Below, in pieces: positions 39,674 through 53,795 of a stretch of 64,000 nucleotides of DNA; position 1 is the stretch's first letter; each line of letters starts with the position of its first letter. Below the pieces are notes generated by a model. That model did not search any database. It worked only from the letters and a program-made list of their open reading frames with translations, and was not told the origin of the DNA. The DNA is from Trichoplax sp. H2 (taxonomy: Eukaryota > Placozoa > Uniplacotomia > Trichoplacea): positions 203,841 through 267,840 of the forward strand of contig NOWV01000103.1 in NCBI GenBank assembly GCA_003344405.1. Reading direction: 5' to 3'. The position numbers and the translations under genes are program-made.

Positions 39674-42477
39674 CTAAAAGACGAGTAAATTAGATCAGGA
39701 ACGATTGGTATTATTCTGGCTAAAGGAGCATAGGGCAGGATAGCTATAAATTAAATCGTCTGAATACCGTAACTTAGTTACTGATTATATATTACTATTA
39801 ACTTGCAGTTAAGTTACTATCTTTCATGACAACCTAAACTGGTCGTAGAATAACTGTAGATTTTATTGCAATAATACCTTATACCGTAGCTATCTTTCTT
39901 TATTGATGGCAAATTAAATTAGTTAAATAATATGGAATAGCTAGAGATTCTATTTCATCAATATTTTGTAGTGATGGATCTTTATCGTATAACAAATGTT
40001 ACGACTGTATTGGTAAACTTTTCCATCTTGAAATGCTAAAAGTTAATCTGTGGTCAGGATTTTAATTTAGTCAAGCATATACGAGTAATGTAGCAAAAAC
40101 ACTGCTATCAGAGATGTAAGATAATTTTTAAAATATATGAAATTAACATAGAATGATAAATGAACACGCTATCTCGATTTATCATGATTTAAGCTGATCA
40201 AGCTGATTTCTCTTACTGAATGGTAAAACTTCTTGAAAATGGAAGGTTAGGCAAACCTTTAACTATACTGTAAAAGTGAGTTAGATTAGATTAAAGTGCA
40301 ATCTTTGCTTAAAACTATGGCTGTATAATATAGTATAGTTCGCCAACTAAGCAGAAATTTAGATATTTTGTTTTACTAAAAAGTATGAAAGGTTGGGATA
40401 CAAGGGAAAAATTTCGATCAAATGGGAATAAAGTTAGGATAGAAGAATAAGGAGAAGATTGCAATAGCAATTGTAACTATAGTTTTTCCTTCCATTTACT
40501 TTCCCTTGATTGCTATTTAAATAAATTAAATGAAATCAATAAAGCTTAGATAGGTACAATAGATATTCTTATTCGATTTAAGGGATAAAATCTTGATCTT
40601 ATTGATGTACCGTAATTAAAGAAAACTAAGTAAGATTCCTGTGAAAATGAAGCCCTACGGTAGTATTTTACGATATCTGGTATATAATTTTAAAATGATA
40701 AAAAAATGAACAAGTGTATGGGAAAGTAAATTTAGTAAGCCTTAATCATTTCTGGCTAAGAGTGTTCGCTTATTTGAGCCTTTAGCAGATGGAAATACTT
40801 AATAAGAAATAAATTGATAGCGGAATTCCGTTTTATCTAATAGATTCGTAAAGATGATGAGGAAAGGAAAATAAATTGCCAAGCCGCATTGATTCTAAAG
40901 GAAAGAGTTATCTTCTATGATGTATAATGGATAAATATAGTTATTAAGAAATCATTACAACAGATTTCCGCCAAATTTATTATAAAAATGAAAGGGAAGA
41001 GGATGTCAACTGGATAGAAATCATGTTGATTCTAAGTAAGATTCCTATTTTTTTAATTAAGAAATGAGTGAAATGATGGCTAAAAGTTAAGAGGAGAATA
41101 ATTTTAGTAAAATTATTATTCCTTTATCTTATAGTCTCATCTTAAGTCATAAATTAGATAAAAGCTCTCGTTAAGAGTTAAGTGAGCATTTCATTTTCTT
41201 TGATCACTTAATAGGCAATAAATACTATTAAGCGGTGTAATACGGCAGACTATATCTTATTCTCTATTAGTTTACTAACTCACAATAAAGTTAGACCTAC
41301 GAAAACTAAAGATAAAAATCTGCTTTATTACAATATTTAAAAAAGTCCGTGTAAGCTAGTCTATATTAGCAAAACAGTAAAACACGCGATACTATCTCTA
41401 AACTTCTACGATTTCTATCTCTTAATCAAATCAACATAGAAAGTGTATTAGGGTGAAGGAAATTGAATAAAATCATATTTATTCTGCGGTAAGGGTCCCT
41501 TTTAATCATAGAACAGGCGAAAAAATGGATGGAAAAGAGCTCCATAAAGAAATTTTGTAGCATCAATTATAAGAAGGGTTTGGAAGAAAACGTAAATTGG
41601 ACTGAAATAGACGAAAAAGTTATAAAAAATAATCCTACGACATAACTCTGTTCTATTTTCTGTCAAGAAGTCAAAGAAGAAAAATAATTCCGGCTAAAAT
41701 CATATTTATTGGAGATGAAAAATCTCAGTTTATTAGTCTATAACTATGCCTTATAAATTCAAGGACGATAAATTTAGTTTATATTTTAGAAGTATCTATC
41801 TTCAATATCTTACGGTATAAAATCAGGGAGTATACGGAAAAATGTTGGAAATTGAATCTCAAATGGATTAAAAATTATCCGTTAAGTAATATCGTAATAT
41901 AACGCAAAGATCTCGACGGTTTAATGGCTTATAATAATTAAAATGATTAGAAACTTGATGATAGATTGTTTTGGATATCGCTTATTGGATATAATCGTTA
42001 AATTATTCTCTTCCTTTTTCATAACTCAAGACAATATTCCGATGCCGACTAAATTAGCTCTACATTTACCTTAAATAAAAAGATTGGCCAAAAATAAACA
42101 GCTACAAAATGAAAAATATGTCAATAAATTTAATAGTTACTACTACTGAGATTCTACATCATTTATCCTTTTATCACCTATTAGTAATTACAGATTTTAA
42201 TTTTTTCTAAATCGGCAGATTAGAAAAATGATCGGATAACCTAGAAGCAAAATTTGAGGCAAAAATTGATCGCTAATTGTAGTAGAATTGGTTAATTAAT
42301 AAAGGATAGCAATTAAAAAGTGCCAATTTACTCTAAATGGACAGGTTAAAGAAACTGGTAATAAGGTAGAATTTGAGCGACTTGAAGCAAGATTCGTCGC
42401 TATCAATAGAAAAATGCAAATAATATAGAGTAAAGAGAGGATCAACTATTGAAAAAGGTCTTTAATTAATATGTCTA
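39674..42477. other. Gene-poor AT-rich region upstream of the SLC6 gene
   Basis: The left end should hold the transporter promoter and perhaps a non-coding first exon. From about 40.4 kb the + strand is strongly purine-biased with many AAATGA/GGAAAAT-like strings, yet no open frame of useful length appears on either strand. I read it as decayed repeat or transposon sequence but cannot name a family. Confidence 0.4.
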
Positions 42478-42695
42478 GGAGCTACTAGGAACACATTACT
42501 AATCTTTTACGGAAATCTTTTATGAAAGTGCCTGTATGCTTTACAAGTCTTTATACCGCAGTCAATGGGTAGATTAATCTTGCTCCACAGTTGAGTTTCT
42601 TCATGGAACATGGATGGGAATTCAAGGTTATAAATGATAAAGTGCGAATTACATCAACTAAGGGACAACTAACTATGGCAGAAGAAATTATCTAA
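42478..42695 (+). pseudogene. Eroded Ty1/copia-like retrotransposon pol fragment
   Basis: At 42478 the translation gives GATR and then, after a frame slip of two bases, HITN. Together these match the retropepsin motif of Ty1/copia proteins (Asp-Ser-Gly-Ala-x-x-His). About 90 bases on, an open stretch ending at the stop at 42693 reads EHGWEFKVINDKVRITSTKG, resembling the copia pre-integrase region that follows the protease. The usual spacer is shortened, a stop interrupts it, and the leading Asp is absent, so this is a non-functional relic. No integrase or reverse transcriptase remnant was recognised nearby. Assignment rests on short motifs and could be chance. Confidence 0.35.
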
Positions 42696-42954
42696 CAGAC
42701 TTTAGAATAATTTAAGTGTCTGTAGTGCTTTACCAGTCTGTAGATGTTCAATATAAGTTGTTTAAAATGATCAGATAATCCAGGAGTAGAGTTTCTAGGA
42801 GTAATTTTGATATCAGTATGCAAATAATGTCGGCTAAAATGACAATAATTTCCGGTGAAGTGGCCAGTAAACGAGTTTGAAAATTTTTAGACGAAAGAAA
42901 AACCTTCCCTAGAATATTTGCTTTCAAAAGTGATCCAACATTGAATCCGTTGTA

Positions 42955-43170
42955 GTAGACATAAATCAGTTTTTAGAGTCTTTCTTTGTAGATTCAAATG
43001 CTATATGAATATTGTAATAGTACAGTAGAAATGGATGATATAAAGATAACACTAAACTAGCATTTGAACTAATTTACAGTAAGACATAAAATCAGCTTTT
43101 TAGAATCCTTCTTTCTGGATTGGAATGGTATACAGATATTGTAATAATACAGTAGAAATGTATAATGTAA
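42955..43170. repeat. Tandem repeat, ~125-bp unit, two copies
   Basis: Copies start near 42958 and 43084. Both read ATAAATCAG(C)TTTTTAGA, TCCTTCTTT, GGATT, ATATTGTAATA and TACAGTAGAAATG in order, with moderate divergence. Confidence 0.8.
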
Positions 43171-43420
43171 AGGCCCTATTAAGGATTCATTATCTCGATG
43201 GTAGTAAATGGGAATAAAACCTACTGATCTATTCTATCAAAGCCATTAGTTAGGATATTCAAAAATTTTTAATTTAGAAATGCAAACCCTTATCCTGTTA
43301 TTGATCTTTAAAAAATTAATAATAAAATAAGTTAAGCGTGGGTATCAAGGTGTAAGATCTTGATTAATATTTGCCCTTAAATTGAGAATACTGTAAAATT
43401 ACCGCACCATACCATACCAT

Positions 43421-44060
43421 TTGAATTAGACATTATGAAGATCTACATAGGCACTTTTCATCATAGATAGCAATAAATACATTTATTTGATGTGGGATAT
43501 GAGGTCTTGTAAAATTCGTTCAGTCAATATACCGAGAAATTTTTAATGCGAAAATAAATTATTCATTGCGATATTTATTCACTGGTGTTGTAAATCAATG
43601 CTAAGTAAGGTATAGAAGCAAAAATCGAGATTTTTAAAGTCTACATAGAAATATTATAGAAATAAAATAGAAATAATCGAGTTGGATCGATATCACCCAG
43701 GATTTATCATTATTGGTTAGCATAGTATCAGAAATTAATTGAATACTATGTAGATCTACATAGGGACTTAACATATATACCGGTATCTATCATCATGAAT
43801 AGCAATAAATACAATCATTTGATGTAGAGCCAAGATGAGTTCTCGTAAAAATTTATTCAGTCAATATACCGAAAATTTTTTAGGGCAGAAATAAATCATT
43901 CATTTGAATATTGATCTATAGGAGGTAAAATCATTGCTATGTACGGTATAGAAACAAGAGCCGCCACTTTAAAAATTCTGGATAGAAATATTACATGATT
44001 AAAAAATAGTCGAGGTGGGTTAATATCATCCAGATTTTATCATTATTGATAGCAATCAAT
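43421..44060. repeat. Tandem repeat, ~315-bp unit, two copies
   Basis: Copy 1 runs about 43421-43735 and copy 2 about 43736-44060. Shared landmarks are AGATCTACATAGG, ATAGCAATAAATACA, TCAGTCAATATACCGA, AAATAAATCATTCAT and TTTATCATTATTG. Divergence is moderate, with small indels. Confidence 0.85.
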
Positions 44061-44789
44061 GCAAATAGTTTGGCTAAAAAGTGATTGGCTAATTAGTCAA
44101 GGAATTCTCAATATGGGAATGAAATTAATCGACAATAATCTTTAAGAATCAATAAAATGATAACTGGAAATAAAGTAGGTACGGTTATATCTGGAGGAGA
44201 AGATTACGTCGAATTTTTTTCTCTATCAAGAATGATATAGATGATTGCAGAATAAATCATATTGATATCACAATCAAGAGGACTAGTTGAGTATGATGTT
44301 GAAATATTATCGTTGGCCGAGTAGAACTTTTAAATTAAATAAACGATCGATGCACTTACCTTCTTTCTCAAATAAAATCAAGTTGAAGAGCTTCTCTACA
44401 GAATAATTGGCAACGAATTGTAGAAGGAAAGGTGGCCAAAATGGGGCTTTCGACCAGCGTCGTAATCAATCAAAGATGTTGATCGATTAAAATGATATAG
44501 GATAATATAGTCAAGTTGATTAATAAAGAACGATATTGATTAGGAGGGAGGGGTGGATTAGAATTAATTTTATTTGGTAAATTACATGTCTTTCTTCTAT
44601 TTAAAATTATACTTTTGTTATGATAGCCAAGCCTAACTTTGCGATATAGACATGAACAATAACGGGATAAAGACAAGGAAGTCGTGATGGATAAAAAGAG
44701 AATGTCAACGATTGTAAAGGGTTGACAGGGTTGGAACCCCTCTAGATTACGTTATCATCAACATTGATGATATGATTGAAAATGAAAAT

Positions 44790-45990
44790 GACTTTGCCGA
44801 ATTCAATACTAGTCAAGTAAACAATCATTAAGCAAATAACAACATCAACAAAAATAACAATTCAACGATATCGATTCATGTAGTAAATTTTTCTTATCTT
44901 CCAGTTTTGATGGCGATAAGAGCATTGTATTTCAAATATCTTGATTGCTATAATGTTATCTACTGTAGTATAGATGATATCCTCTACTATGGATAACAAT
45001 CAAATAATATCATCTCGATATAATTTCGTTTTCTTATCTATTGAGACAAAGATAAGAGAATCATTTTTATGCAGTTTAGATGTGATGTTATCTTTGGGCG
45101 ATAATCTACTCCATTATCAATAATAATTTGGCAATATCATTTTCCTTTTCTGTTTTTATGAGAATGTGAGAATGATTTTATACTCGTATCTTGAATGCTA
45201 TCATGTTATCTAGTGCAGCTAGGTTGAATGATGTGCTTAAGAACAAAAATTAAACAATATCATTCATGTAACTTCATTTCCCTTTAATAACGAGGAAAGA
45301 ATGATTTTCGCAGATTCTTGTATTGATTACGATAGTGTTATCATATAGGAGTGATATCCTAAATCATGAAGAACAGAAATCAAACAAAATTTTTTCATGA
45401 ATTTTCAATTTTACTTACATCCTGATAACGAAATGATTATTACTTTATTTTTATACTTTTAGTTAAGACAATACTATCTAGTAGAAATATCTACTTATTC
45501 CTTACATACGATCGAGTAGAAATTTCAATTTTCTTTACATTCTGATAGCGATGTGATTATTTATTTTCTATACTTTTAGTTGAGACAATGTTATCTAGCA
45601 AAAACGACTAGATAATATCTTTCCATACAGTTTTCATTTTTTCTAATGTACTTATTCTGTTAGAATTTCAATAACAATAAGGAAATCGTTTTGCGTATTT
45701 TGATTAAAAGACAATCTAGCAGCAATGATTCAATCACAAATAAAGGTATCCATCGATATTGAAATCATGTAGATAGAAATGGTTAACAAAATGGACTTAT
45801 TTTTATGATTTTTCATTTAACTCTTAGCTATTTACTAGTAATAAGGTAATAACCTGAAATGTGAACTACATTGATAAGATGGATGGATACTGGAATCAAT
45901 CCAAAATTAAACATCTACGATAACAAATATATTTTATGATTTTTCCTAATTCATTCACAATATTATCTAGTAAGAATGATTTATTTAGCG
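44790..45990. repeat. Old diverged tandem array, ~150-bp units, about six to eight copies
   Basis: Recurring elements in a fixed order are CAAACAATATCATTCATG, AATTTCATTTTCTTA, a GATAACGA/GAGAATGATTTT block, a pyrimidine-rich TTTTTATACTTTT or TCTTGAT block, and ATGTTATCTAGTAGAAATGAT. They can be followed at about 44870, 45010, 45110, 45260, 45400, 45530 and 45640. Individual units differ widely, so copy number is approximate. Confidence 0.65.
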
Positions 45991-48900
45991 ATGAATAACG
46001 TCGGTGAGATATAGGAGTATTTAAGTCAATGTAAAATAAAGAATTAATTAAATTTTATTGATCCTGTTATATTAATCCTAGGAAACTTTGGCATCATACT
46101 ATGCATAGATTTGCGATATTCATAGCGCCTATGTTGAAATAGGAAGGAAGTTATGTCATTTTAGGTCAGAGTAGAATCAATTATTATCCTCCCTTTAAGT
46201 ATGGGGATCAATAGGGAAGTGTTGCAATTGTTAGTCCACCCCTTATTCAAATTAGGATCAACATAATCTATAATGTAAAAAACAAATTGATCATCCATAA
46301 ACCCATTCAGTTATGCATTATCCAATCAAAATCGACCTATCCAGCCCTGCCAGCTCTGTGATATATTGATCAAGTATGAGAAAGCAGGAATGCTTTTATG
46401 TAAACCGTACCCGTGTTATGAAGAGATATTCCTTATCTTATTTATCCAACTTGATAGCTTACAATTCGAAAAAAAATTAGAAATATAAAATAGATAACTG
46501 TAATTGATTATTAGTATGTTACAGTAAGATAATTAATGTAAATCTAACCTATTGATAAAAGCAAAAGATATTATATAAACAAAACCAATTTTTAAACAAA
46601 ATTTTAGCATGAATTCCATTGAATAAAATAAATACTGTATTTTATAAGGTTATTCCTCATCTATACTACTGAACTTGGGGACTCTGAGTTTAAAAGCAGA
46701 GTTTGTGAGGATGAACTTGATTACTTTAATTGATGGTAAAATAGTATACGAGTATAAATATCATAATTTATGTACTGGATGTGAATTTTTACAGTTGTAG
46801 ACAATTTAAAAAGATATCGTGTAAATGAATAATATTACATAAATACGCTTACTATTAAAAAATCATTGTAAGCTGAAAATTCTGAGTGAAATTAAAGCAG
46901 CTGTTATATACTCGTCTTTGAATACTACTATTTATCGGTTGCCATGTACAAGGCATTAGATAAATATAGTTCTACGTGGGTAGTTGTGTTGCTAATCCGG
47001 TTATCACCGTTTAATATAGATTTTATGATTAAAATTAGTAAGCTCTAGATTTACGAATTAAGCAAAAGTAATCCTTTCACAATATAGAAATGAGGGTGTA
47101 TCTTATAATAGTTAGAAAAGCCACTAGCATTTTCGGTTTCTGATAAAGTTCAAATTTTGATATTAATTTGGTCATTCAAGATTTGAAAATATAGCAATTA
47201 ATAGAACTTTGTTCTCTAACATTTAACTTCGAATAGAATATTGTTTTCGGTTAAGTCACTTTTTTCCTGGTTAACTTTGAATGTGATATTAACAACTTAT
47301 ATGCTTACGAATTAGTTTCACAGTATAGTATCGGAATCGACCTTAGTAGCATGTGGTATGTATCAATAAATAGTTTAGCCGGTGGTGGATATTAATTTAT
47401 TCGTCCCGATAAGTATACAGAATCATCATATTTGACCAACATTATTAAAACCGCTATAGACTGCATGCAATACTGTTATTTATAAATTTATTTATGTTAA
47501 CGTTATTATTTCAGTTTCCTTTCATCTGTTCCGCAGTCATGATGGTTCAATTTTTTTAAACTAGATAACATATTCTAATGATAGTTGATCTACAATTGTC
47601 CCTCACAGTTTTTTCGTTAACACTTTTTACAATACGAATATACGCTCGCGTCCAGCTAAAGCGATTTGTATAGGCGGTATAGATTGAAAATAAATCGGTT
47701 TTCACAAATAATTTCAAGCTAGCTTATTAAAAGCTAGAATTGGTTTGTTATAAATTAATTCATTACAATCGATAGTGATCTAAAATTTGAAATGTATCTA
47801 AACGGCAATGTCGTAAACAATATGTACGGTAATAGCACAGCCTAGTTCTGAAGATTACTGCGGTATAAATTATTTTCAGAATCATAAAAGCTAACTTAAA
47901 ACAGATCATATGAAGACTGCAGACAGTGACGTTCTCATACATCTGTGGAATTCATATCCTACCGTCACCATTTTCACTACATAATAAAAAATATACACTA
48001 TATTAATCGTATCATCAGCAAAAGACAGATCTTATGCGATTAATTTTTGAATCGAATGAATCTAGTTATTATACTATTGACGAATATCAGAAATTATTTC
48101 GATTTCGTTTGCTACTGTATGATAAATGATGATCCTATTGAAAATGTCTGCTTGCAATTAATAGTTATAACTTAAATGTTGTTAGGGGCAATGTTAACAT
48201 TTCTGATGAGCTGTAATAGTTACCGGGCAATACAGGCTAGATTAAGCTTGATATGTTTCTTTAACTGATGGCTAAAATCAAAGCAATTCAATTTGGGCTT
48301 TATAGATCGATTTTAGTATTAGCATTTATGAAAAAATCTTATTTCGTCACGTAGAAGGGAAGATAAGAAGCGATGATTATAGCCTAACTATTAATATTAG
48401 ATAAGTTGACACGAATGCATTGTCTATCTTGTATCTTAAACAATAATTCTTTTTATCATAGCGCGATACTAGCTCTTAAAAAAAGATTCATTGTTTTACG
48501 ATAAGATAAAATATTGATCGTCGTCAAAACATTCATTACTGGAAATAGTAGCATTGATAAAGCGTATTTTATATTTGGGTATTTGAGAAAGTCAAGTCTT
48601 ATGGCTTGCATAGCTATTGCTAAGTGATAACATTAAAACAAAAAAATTTAGTCTGATCATTGGCAATTCTCTATATATTGCTTATTAAGTACTATAGTGA
48701 TATTAAAATAAAGTCATGGATTAATTTAATCATTAATTTTAATTCGATCGTTTATGGTAATCTAGTACGGATGATGTAAAAATGAAATATGGTATATAAC
48801 CGAAATACTTGTAAATAAAATTTATCGAATAATAATATCTTAAATAGTAGCAGCAAGTGAAACCAGTAATTTGGTAATTTATTTTTATACTAGGTTAAGG

Positions 48901-51150
48901 ATTCCTTATCAAGTACTATTTGCTACTGTATATAATATTATCACCAAAATAAGCAACTGGCTGGCTATTTGATTTTTCAGCCTTAGCCAGGATCGTTCAT
49001 CAAGTGTTAATGTGTTAGTAATATTAAAGTGAAGTCATTAGTTTGATAATTTATCTTTACGTTTAATTATTGCTTATCATGTGTTGATATTTCGTGAAAT
49101 GTCTTAGCATAGAAAAAAATTGCAGTTACTAAAATCACTGGTTTTCTCTATTCAAACACTGCCCAGTTTTATGAGTATAAATATTGTAATATCTTAGTAA
49201 GTAAATTTCAATCTAATTTATCCTAGAATGCAAATTATCGATATGAGATTTCTCTCACTAAATAATAAAATTATTTCTTCCCTTTCTCAATACATTTAAT
49301 ATACTGGTATTATTCAATACTACAAGAATATCTTGATATATATTGATAAATTAGCTATGTTAGAAAATTTGGCGAATACGAAATTTAAAGGCAACTTGAA
49401 GGATTACGCTGATATCTTGTATCTTCAATTTTTTTATGCAATAAATTGTTATTGATCCTATTAATGATAAAATAGGAGCACCGGGTTTATTAAATTAAAT
49501 TCATCTCATCCTTTACTACTGTACATTTAAAATCATGAATACAGCCAGAGACAGCTCAATAAAATTTTTCCAGGCCCGTTGCATGGAGGGAAGTAATTTA
49601 TTGAGCAGTTCCTGTCGCAGCCTGCAAATGTAATGTTGATTTATTGTTGCTTTAATGACAAATAAATCAGATTATTTTAGCTATAAATGAGTTTATTATC
49701 GCAAGTAAACAGTTGTTTAATCATCTAAAGACAAGCAAACCAATTCTAGGACTTGAAGCTGAATACATAGAGCTCGACAGTTTTTACTAAGTTATTGGTA
49801 ATGGTAAATCTATTTATAAAATTATCTGCCGGAAAGAATAAGAGAAGATTTTTATATACAAAATGACAGTGAAAAGGAAGGAACAATGAATTGCATTTTG
49901 GTAGTATTACGTCAATGAAATTATTCTTACCGTGGCCAATATTGACAGAATGGTTTTTTGGGGCGCTATCTTTTCTAAGTTATTATTAAGAATAAAATGG
50001 AAGGTTTATATTTTGATTTAAAGGTCAATAACAAATAAATTTTTTAGTGATTTATTTTCGGTATTGATGACTTATTTCAGCACCCCAAGCATTTATATTT
50101 CTTTACAATCAAATAAATGCTAAGAAACCGGTTAACATTAGCAGTCTGAAAGTTATGATTTTAATTAAATCACTAATCATAAAGAGGATCGAGCAGAGCT
50201 CTGTGAGTACTAGCAGTGTGGTAAGAAATAAATCCTAGAAAATAATTAGGGTAATTTTAAATGCTCAAAGGAATAGAAAACAATGCTTGCATTTGCTAAT
50301 ATGAGAAGGAATCCTTAATTTATCGTAATATGATCGATTAACCATTACGGGGACTAGTATTTATATATTTATTAATGATTAAGAGAAAAGCAGCTCCAAA
50401 AAAGAGAATTTAGATGGTTTTACATGTTCTAAAGAAAGAAAAAGTGACATTTATTCTTAATTTAGAAAGGTGTGGACAAAGTTTAGTCGATAATACTGGC
50501 ATATTGAATCTAAAATCAACAAAAATGATGATTCTTTATTTGCTATTCAGATATAAATGGATTCCAATCATAGACCGTGAAGCTTAAAGGAGGTTAGCTG
50601 TATTACTGTAAGAATTACATCAAGAGTATTATAAAATATATTTGTATTACTTTTACGTGATTTAGTATTCAATTTAATAGAGGATTGGTAGTCCAATCGA
50701 TATTGCTCAATCTAAAATACTATTTAAAATTGAACGTAATAACTCACTACTACAGGCAGCAGAGTTTGATGCGCGTTTAACGTATAACGACTAGAAAGAT
50801 ATTTCAGATTGCCTCACGCTCTGTAAGGAAAGATAGATAATAATTATATGATATGTTTAATTTAGAAGAAAAGTTCAGTTTAGTAGATAAAAATCAGTCT
50901 AAAATCAATAGAAGTGATGATTCATATTTAATCATTTTAATACTACATGAATTAATTTCGATTACTTACTGTCCCCGCTACTGCAGTTCAGTAAATATCA
51001 GCAATGATTTACAATCATGAAAGTTGGACACAAAGAAGAGAATTAATATTGTTTGTACAGGATATGCCAAATGAAAACAACAGGGTATTGCAATTCAGTA
51101 AAGAAGAGATAGTGGAGTGGATAGTACTAAATCCATAATCTATGGGAGAA
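45991..51150. other. Gene-poor AT-rich region without recognisable features
   Basis: No exon pair, RNA gene or transposon domain could be supported. Short similar phrases recur (for example AATCTAAAATCAA near 50510 and 50900), suggesting more decayed duplications, but I could not define units. Confidence 0.45.
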
Positions 51151-51154
51151 TAAA

Positions 51155-51405
51155 TTTTTAGAGTACTATGAAATAATACGGTTACAATTTTAATTATTGA
51201 CTACGATAACGACCAAACAACTTAAGTATTTATTGTAGGGTACCGCATTTACGATAATACTGAATCTCAACAAATACTAGATAAAATTCTCAAACTATTG
51301 TGTAAGAATTCGGTTGTAATCGTAATTATTGACTACAATACGAGCTCAACAACTTGAGTGTTTATTGTAAGGCACTACATTAACAGTATGATCTTGGAAG
51401 TAGTC
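51155..51405. repeat. Tandem repeat, ~132-bp unit, two copies
   Basis: Both copies contain CGGTTACAATTTTAATTATT or its variant, GACTACGATAACGA.C.AACAA, CTTAAGTATTTATTGTAGGG and a TACCGCATTTAC-like tail. The GGTT landmark lies near 51180 and again near 51312. Confidence 0.75.
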
Positions 51406-53795
51406 GTAAGAAAGCAAATTTAATTTTGTATTGACATGCTTGGATAAAATTAAAAGAAATTACAAAAGAAAAGGCAGTCGAGGAATAAAAGGGGCAAATC
51501 AGGTTAGCCATAAATAGAATGCAATTTTATTTTAACCCTAGAAATTAAAGTGCGGTTAAAATCTAACTGTTACTACTCCACTCTAACATTATTGAACTAC
51601 TGAAACACAATTGGAGTAAGACATTTAATAATAAATGATGCCTATAATTAAAATACGATTTATTGTACCCTTATAGGTATCTATCTGCGGAATTCTTGGA
51701 TCAGATTTTAGTATTAAAGAGTTATTTATATCGTTCATACGTAAGAATGCATACAGTAGTCTATCCTTAATATTTGTCATGCAGTAAATTGCGAGCCAAT
51801 TTAATGTATTCATTGTATTATAGTTCGTGTAATCCTAAATATTTTTTGAGTACTAACGTAGTGTAAATAATTGCTGTTTTTTAATGAAATAATGAATGTC
51901 CTTAAAATAAATTAAAAGGAATGAATATTAATAAGCGAATCTCAGTTCCACATTAATGTGAGATTGCTTTACTAATCTTATGAATTTTTTATTAGCTAGA
52001 TTCCATCAGCCTATATCAAAATATATATATTTTTTATTTCAATAATGCACGCGTATAATATAAATGTTGTTACTTTCACTCAATTACTCGATTGATCATT
52101 TTCAACACAAGTATTCATGAGTCATAAATACCTACTGTTATATTGAAAGTAATTGAGCTTTTCTCTTTTCACAGTATAATAAAATCGTCTGCACCCATAG
52201 TTAACCCTTGATTTTTATTATTATTGATATCGGTAGGCCCATTTCTTAACCAGAATCAAGCCATTAAAATTATTAGATGATCTTTGAATAGCATAATCTA
52301 ATTTTAGACTATAAATATAACTAGTGGTGGGCGTTTTAGTCAAAAAGATGACGACATTGCTTCCGTAATTTTAGGGCTTAGATCATACCTAATTACGAGT
52401 TAGAGAATTAATATTTTCTGAATAAGAAATAGAATATATTTACAAAGGTTTTATTTTAATTAAAACAATATGCTGATCTGCATGTATTTCAGATTGACGT
52501 AATTTTACAATGCTTGGTTTTGTTGTTATCAATATATTATACAATAATTTAAGTTATTTATATCTGATTGTCGTATAGATAAACATACCTTTAGTTTTTC
52601 AATACTACATTGTTCGTACTTTACTTTGATGCTATAGAATCAATCTTATGGTGTTATTATTAATTAATCTTAAGCTAAACACGACGAAAAAAGGCCAAGA
52701 TGCTACTATTAGTCCAATTAATTTTATTTTAAAAAAGTGATTTCGCTGATATTTGTAGTAGAAAAGCCATTAAATCAACATGGAAGCACCCTGCTAGGCT
52801 AGTTTACTTGATTCTAGAGTTTAATATTAGAAAATAAATCATCATCAAATACGGTCGAAACATTTAGTAGTAAAAGAAAGTCCACTTATTCCTCTCTATT
52901 TGACATTGATATTATTCCATTTTATATACGGGTAAGATAAGCTAAGAAGTTATAGAAATTTTGCTTAAGTACCGCTATTTAACCTATTTAATCATGAAAA
53001 AGAATTATTGTAGTACCTGCTATCTTTATCATCAAATGATACGCTAATTTCAGACTGGTAGTGATATCATGAATCATTCAAAACTAATATATAAAAAGGA
53101 TAAAATTCAATCTCCTTACCTATCTTATAAAGATTTCCTCGACAGCTGATGAAAATTCAAGAATCAGCTTGGCATCATAACTTAAACTAATTGACTTCGT
53201 AACTATGAACTTTTTCATGCTTTGTTGTAGTAAAGTTCTATCAAGGAGTAAAATATAACAGGTTGTGTAGACAATAAGGACGTAATTGTCCTAGTTGCTA
53301 ATGAGTTGATAGAGACACAGTTATGGTGAATACTTTATGTTGTGAGTAGGAATGAACAGATTTAGTAAGGGAAATAAGGTGTCACAGTTAATATGGCTGA
53401 GTATATCGCCTTAGATTTAGACAAAATTAAGTTTAGAGCTCCCTACATTTCATCGGTATGTTAGTATCACGGTGTTAAAAACTACCATTAAGTATAAGTA
53501 TATGATGTGTTTATCGTTTTACCGTTGATAGTTTGCCGTTTGGGTTATCGATTGTAATCTAATTCATTTTCCAGTAAGTACAGGTGAATAAGTTAAAATT
53601 ACCTAATTTATAAGAGAGCTCAAAGGTCAGATATTGTTCTGATCATGACTGTCTGGTGTTTTATGTATGATCTAATGCATTTTAAAATAGAGAATAAAAT
53701 TACACAAATTTAGATCTAAGAATGGAGGACAGCGATATCGTCTATTATTATTAACTTCCTTACATTTACTCTGTAGCAGTTCGCGAATATAGATA
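51406..53795. other. Gene-poor AT-rich region
   Basis: I see no supported gene, RNA or repeat. A 62-codon minus-strand open frame at 51.6-51.8 kb lacks any recognisable motif. Confidence 0.45.

Noticed and set aside
44470-44676. 68-codon minus-strand open frame
   Set aside because: It lies in the decayed repeat region and has no conserved features or splice sites.
51625-51813. 62-codon minus-strand open frame
   Set aside because: It looks weakly protein-like, but there is no homology I can name, no neighbouring exon and no regulatory signal.
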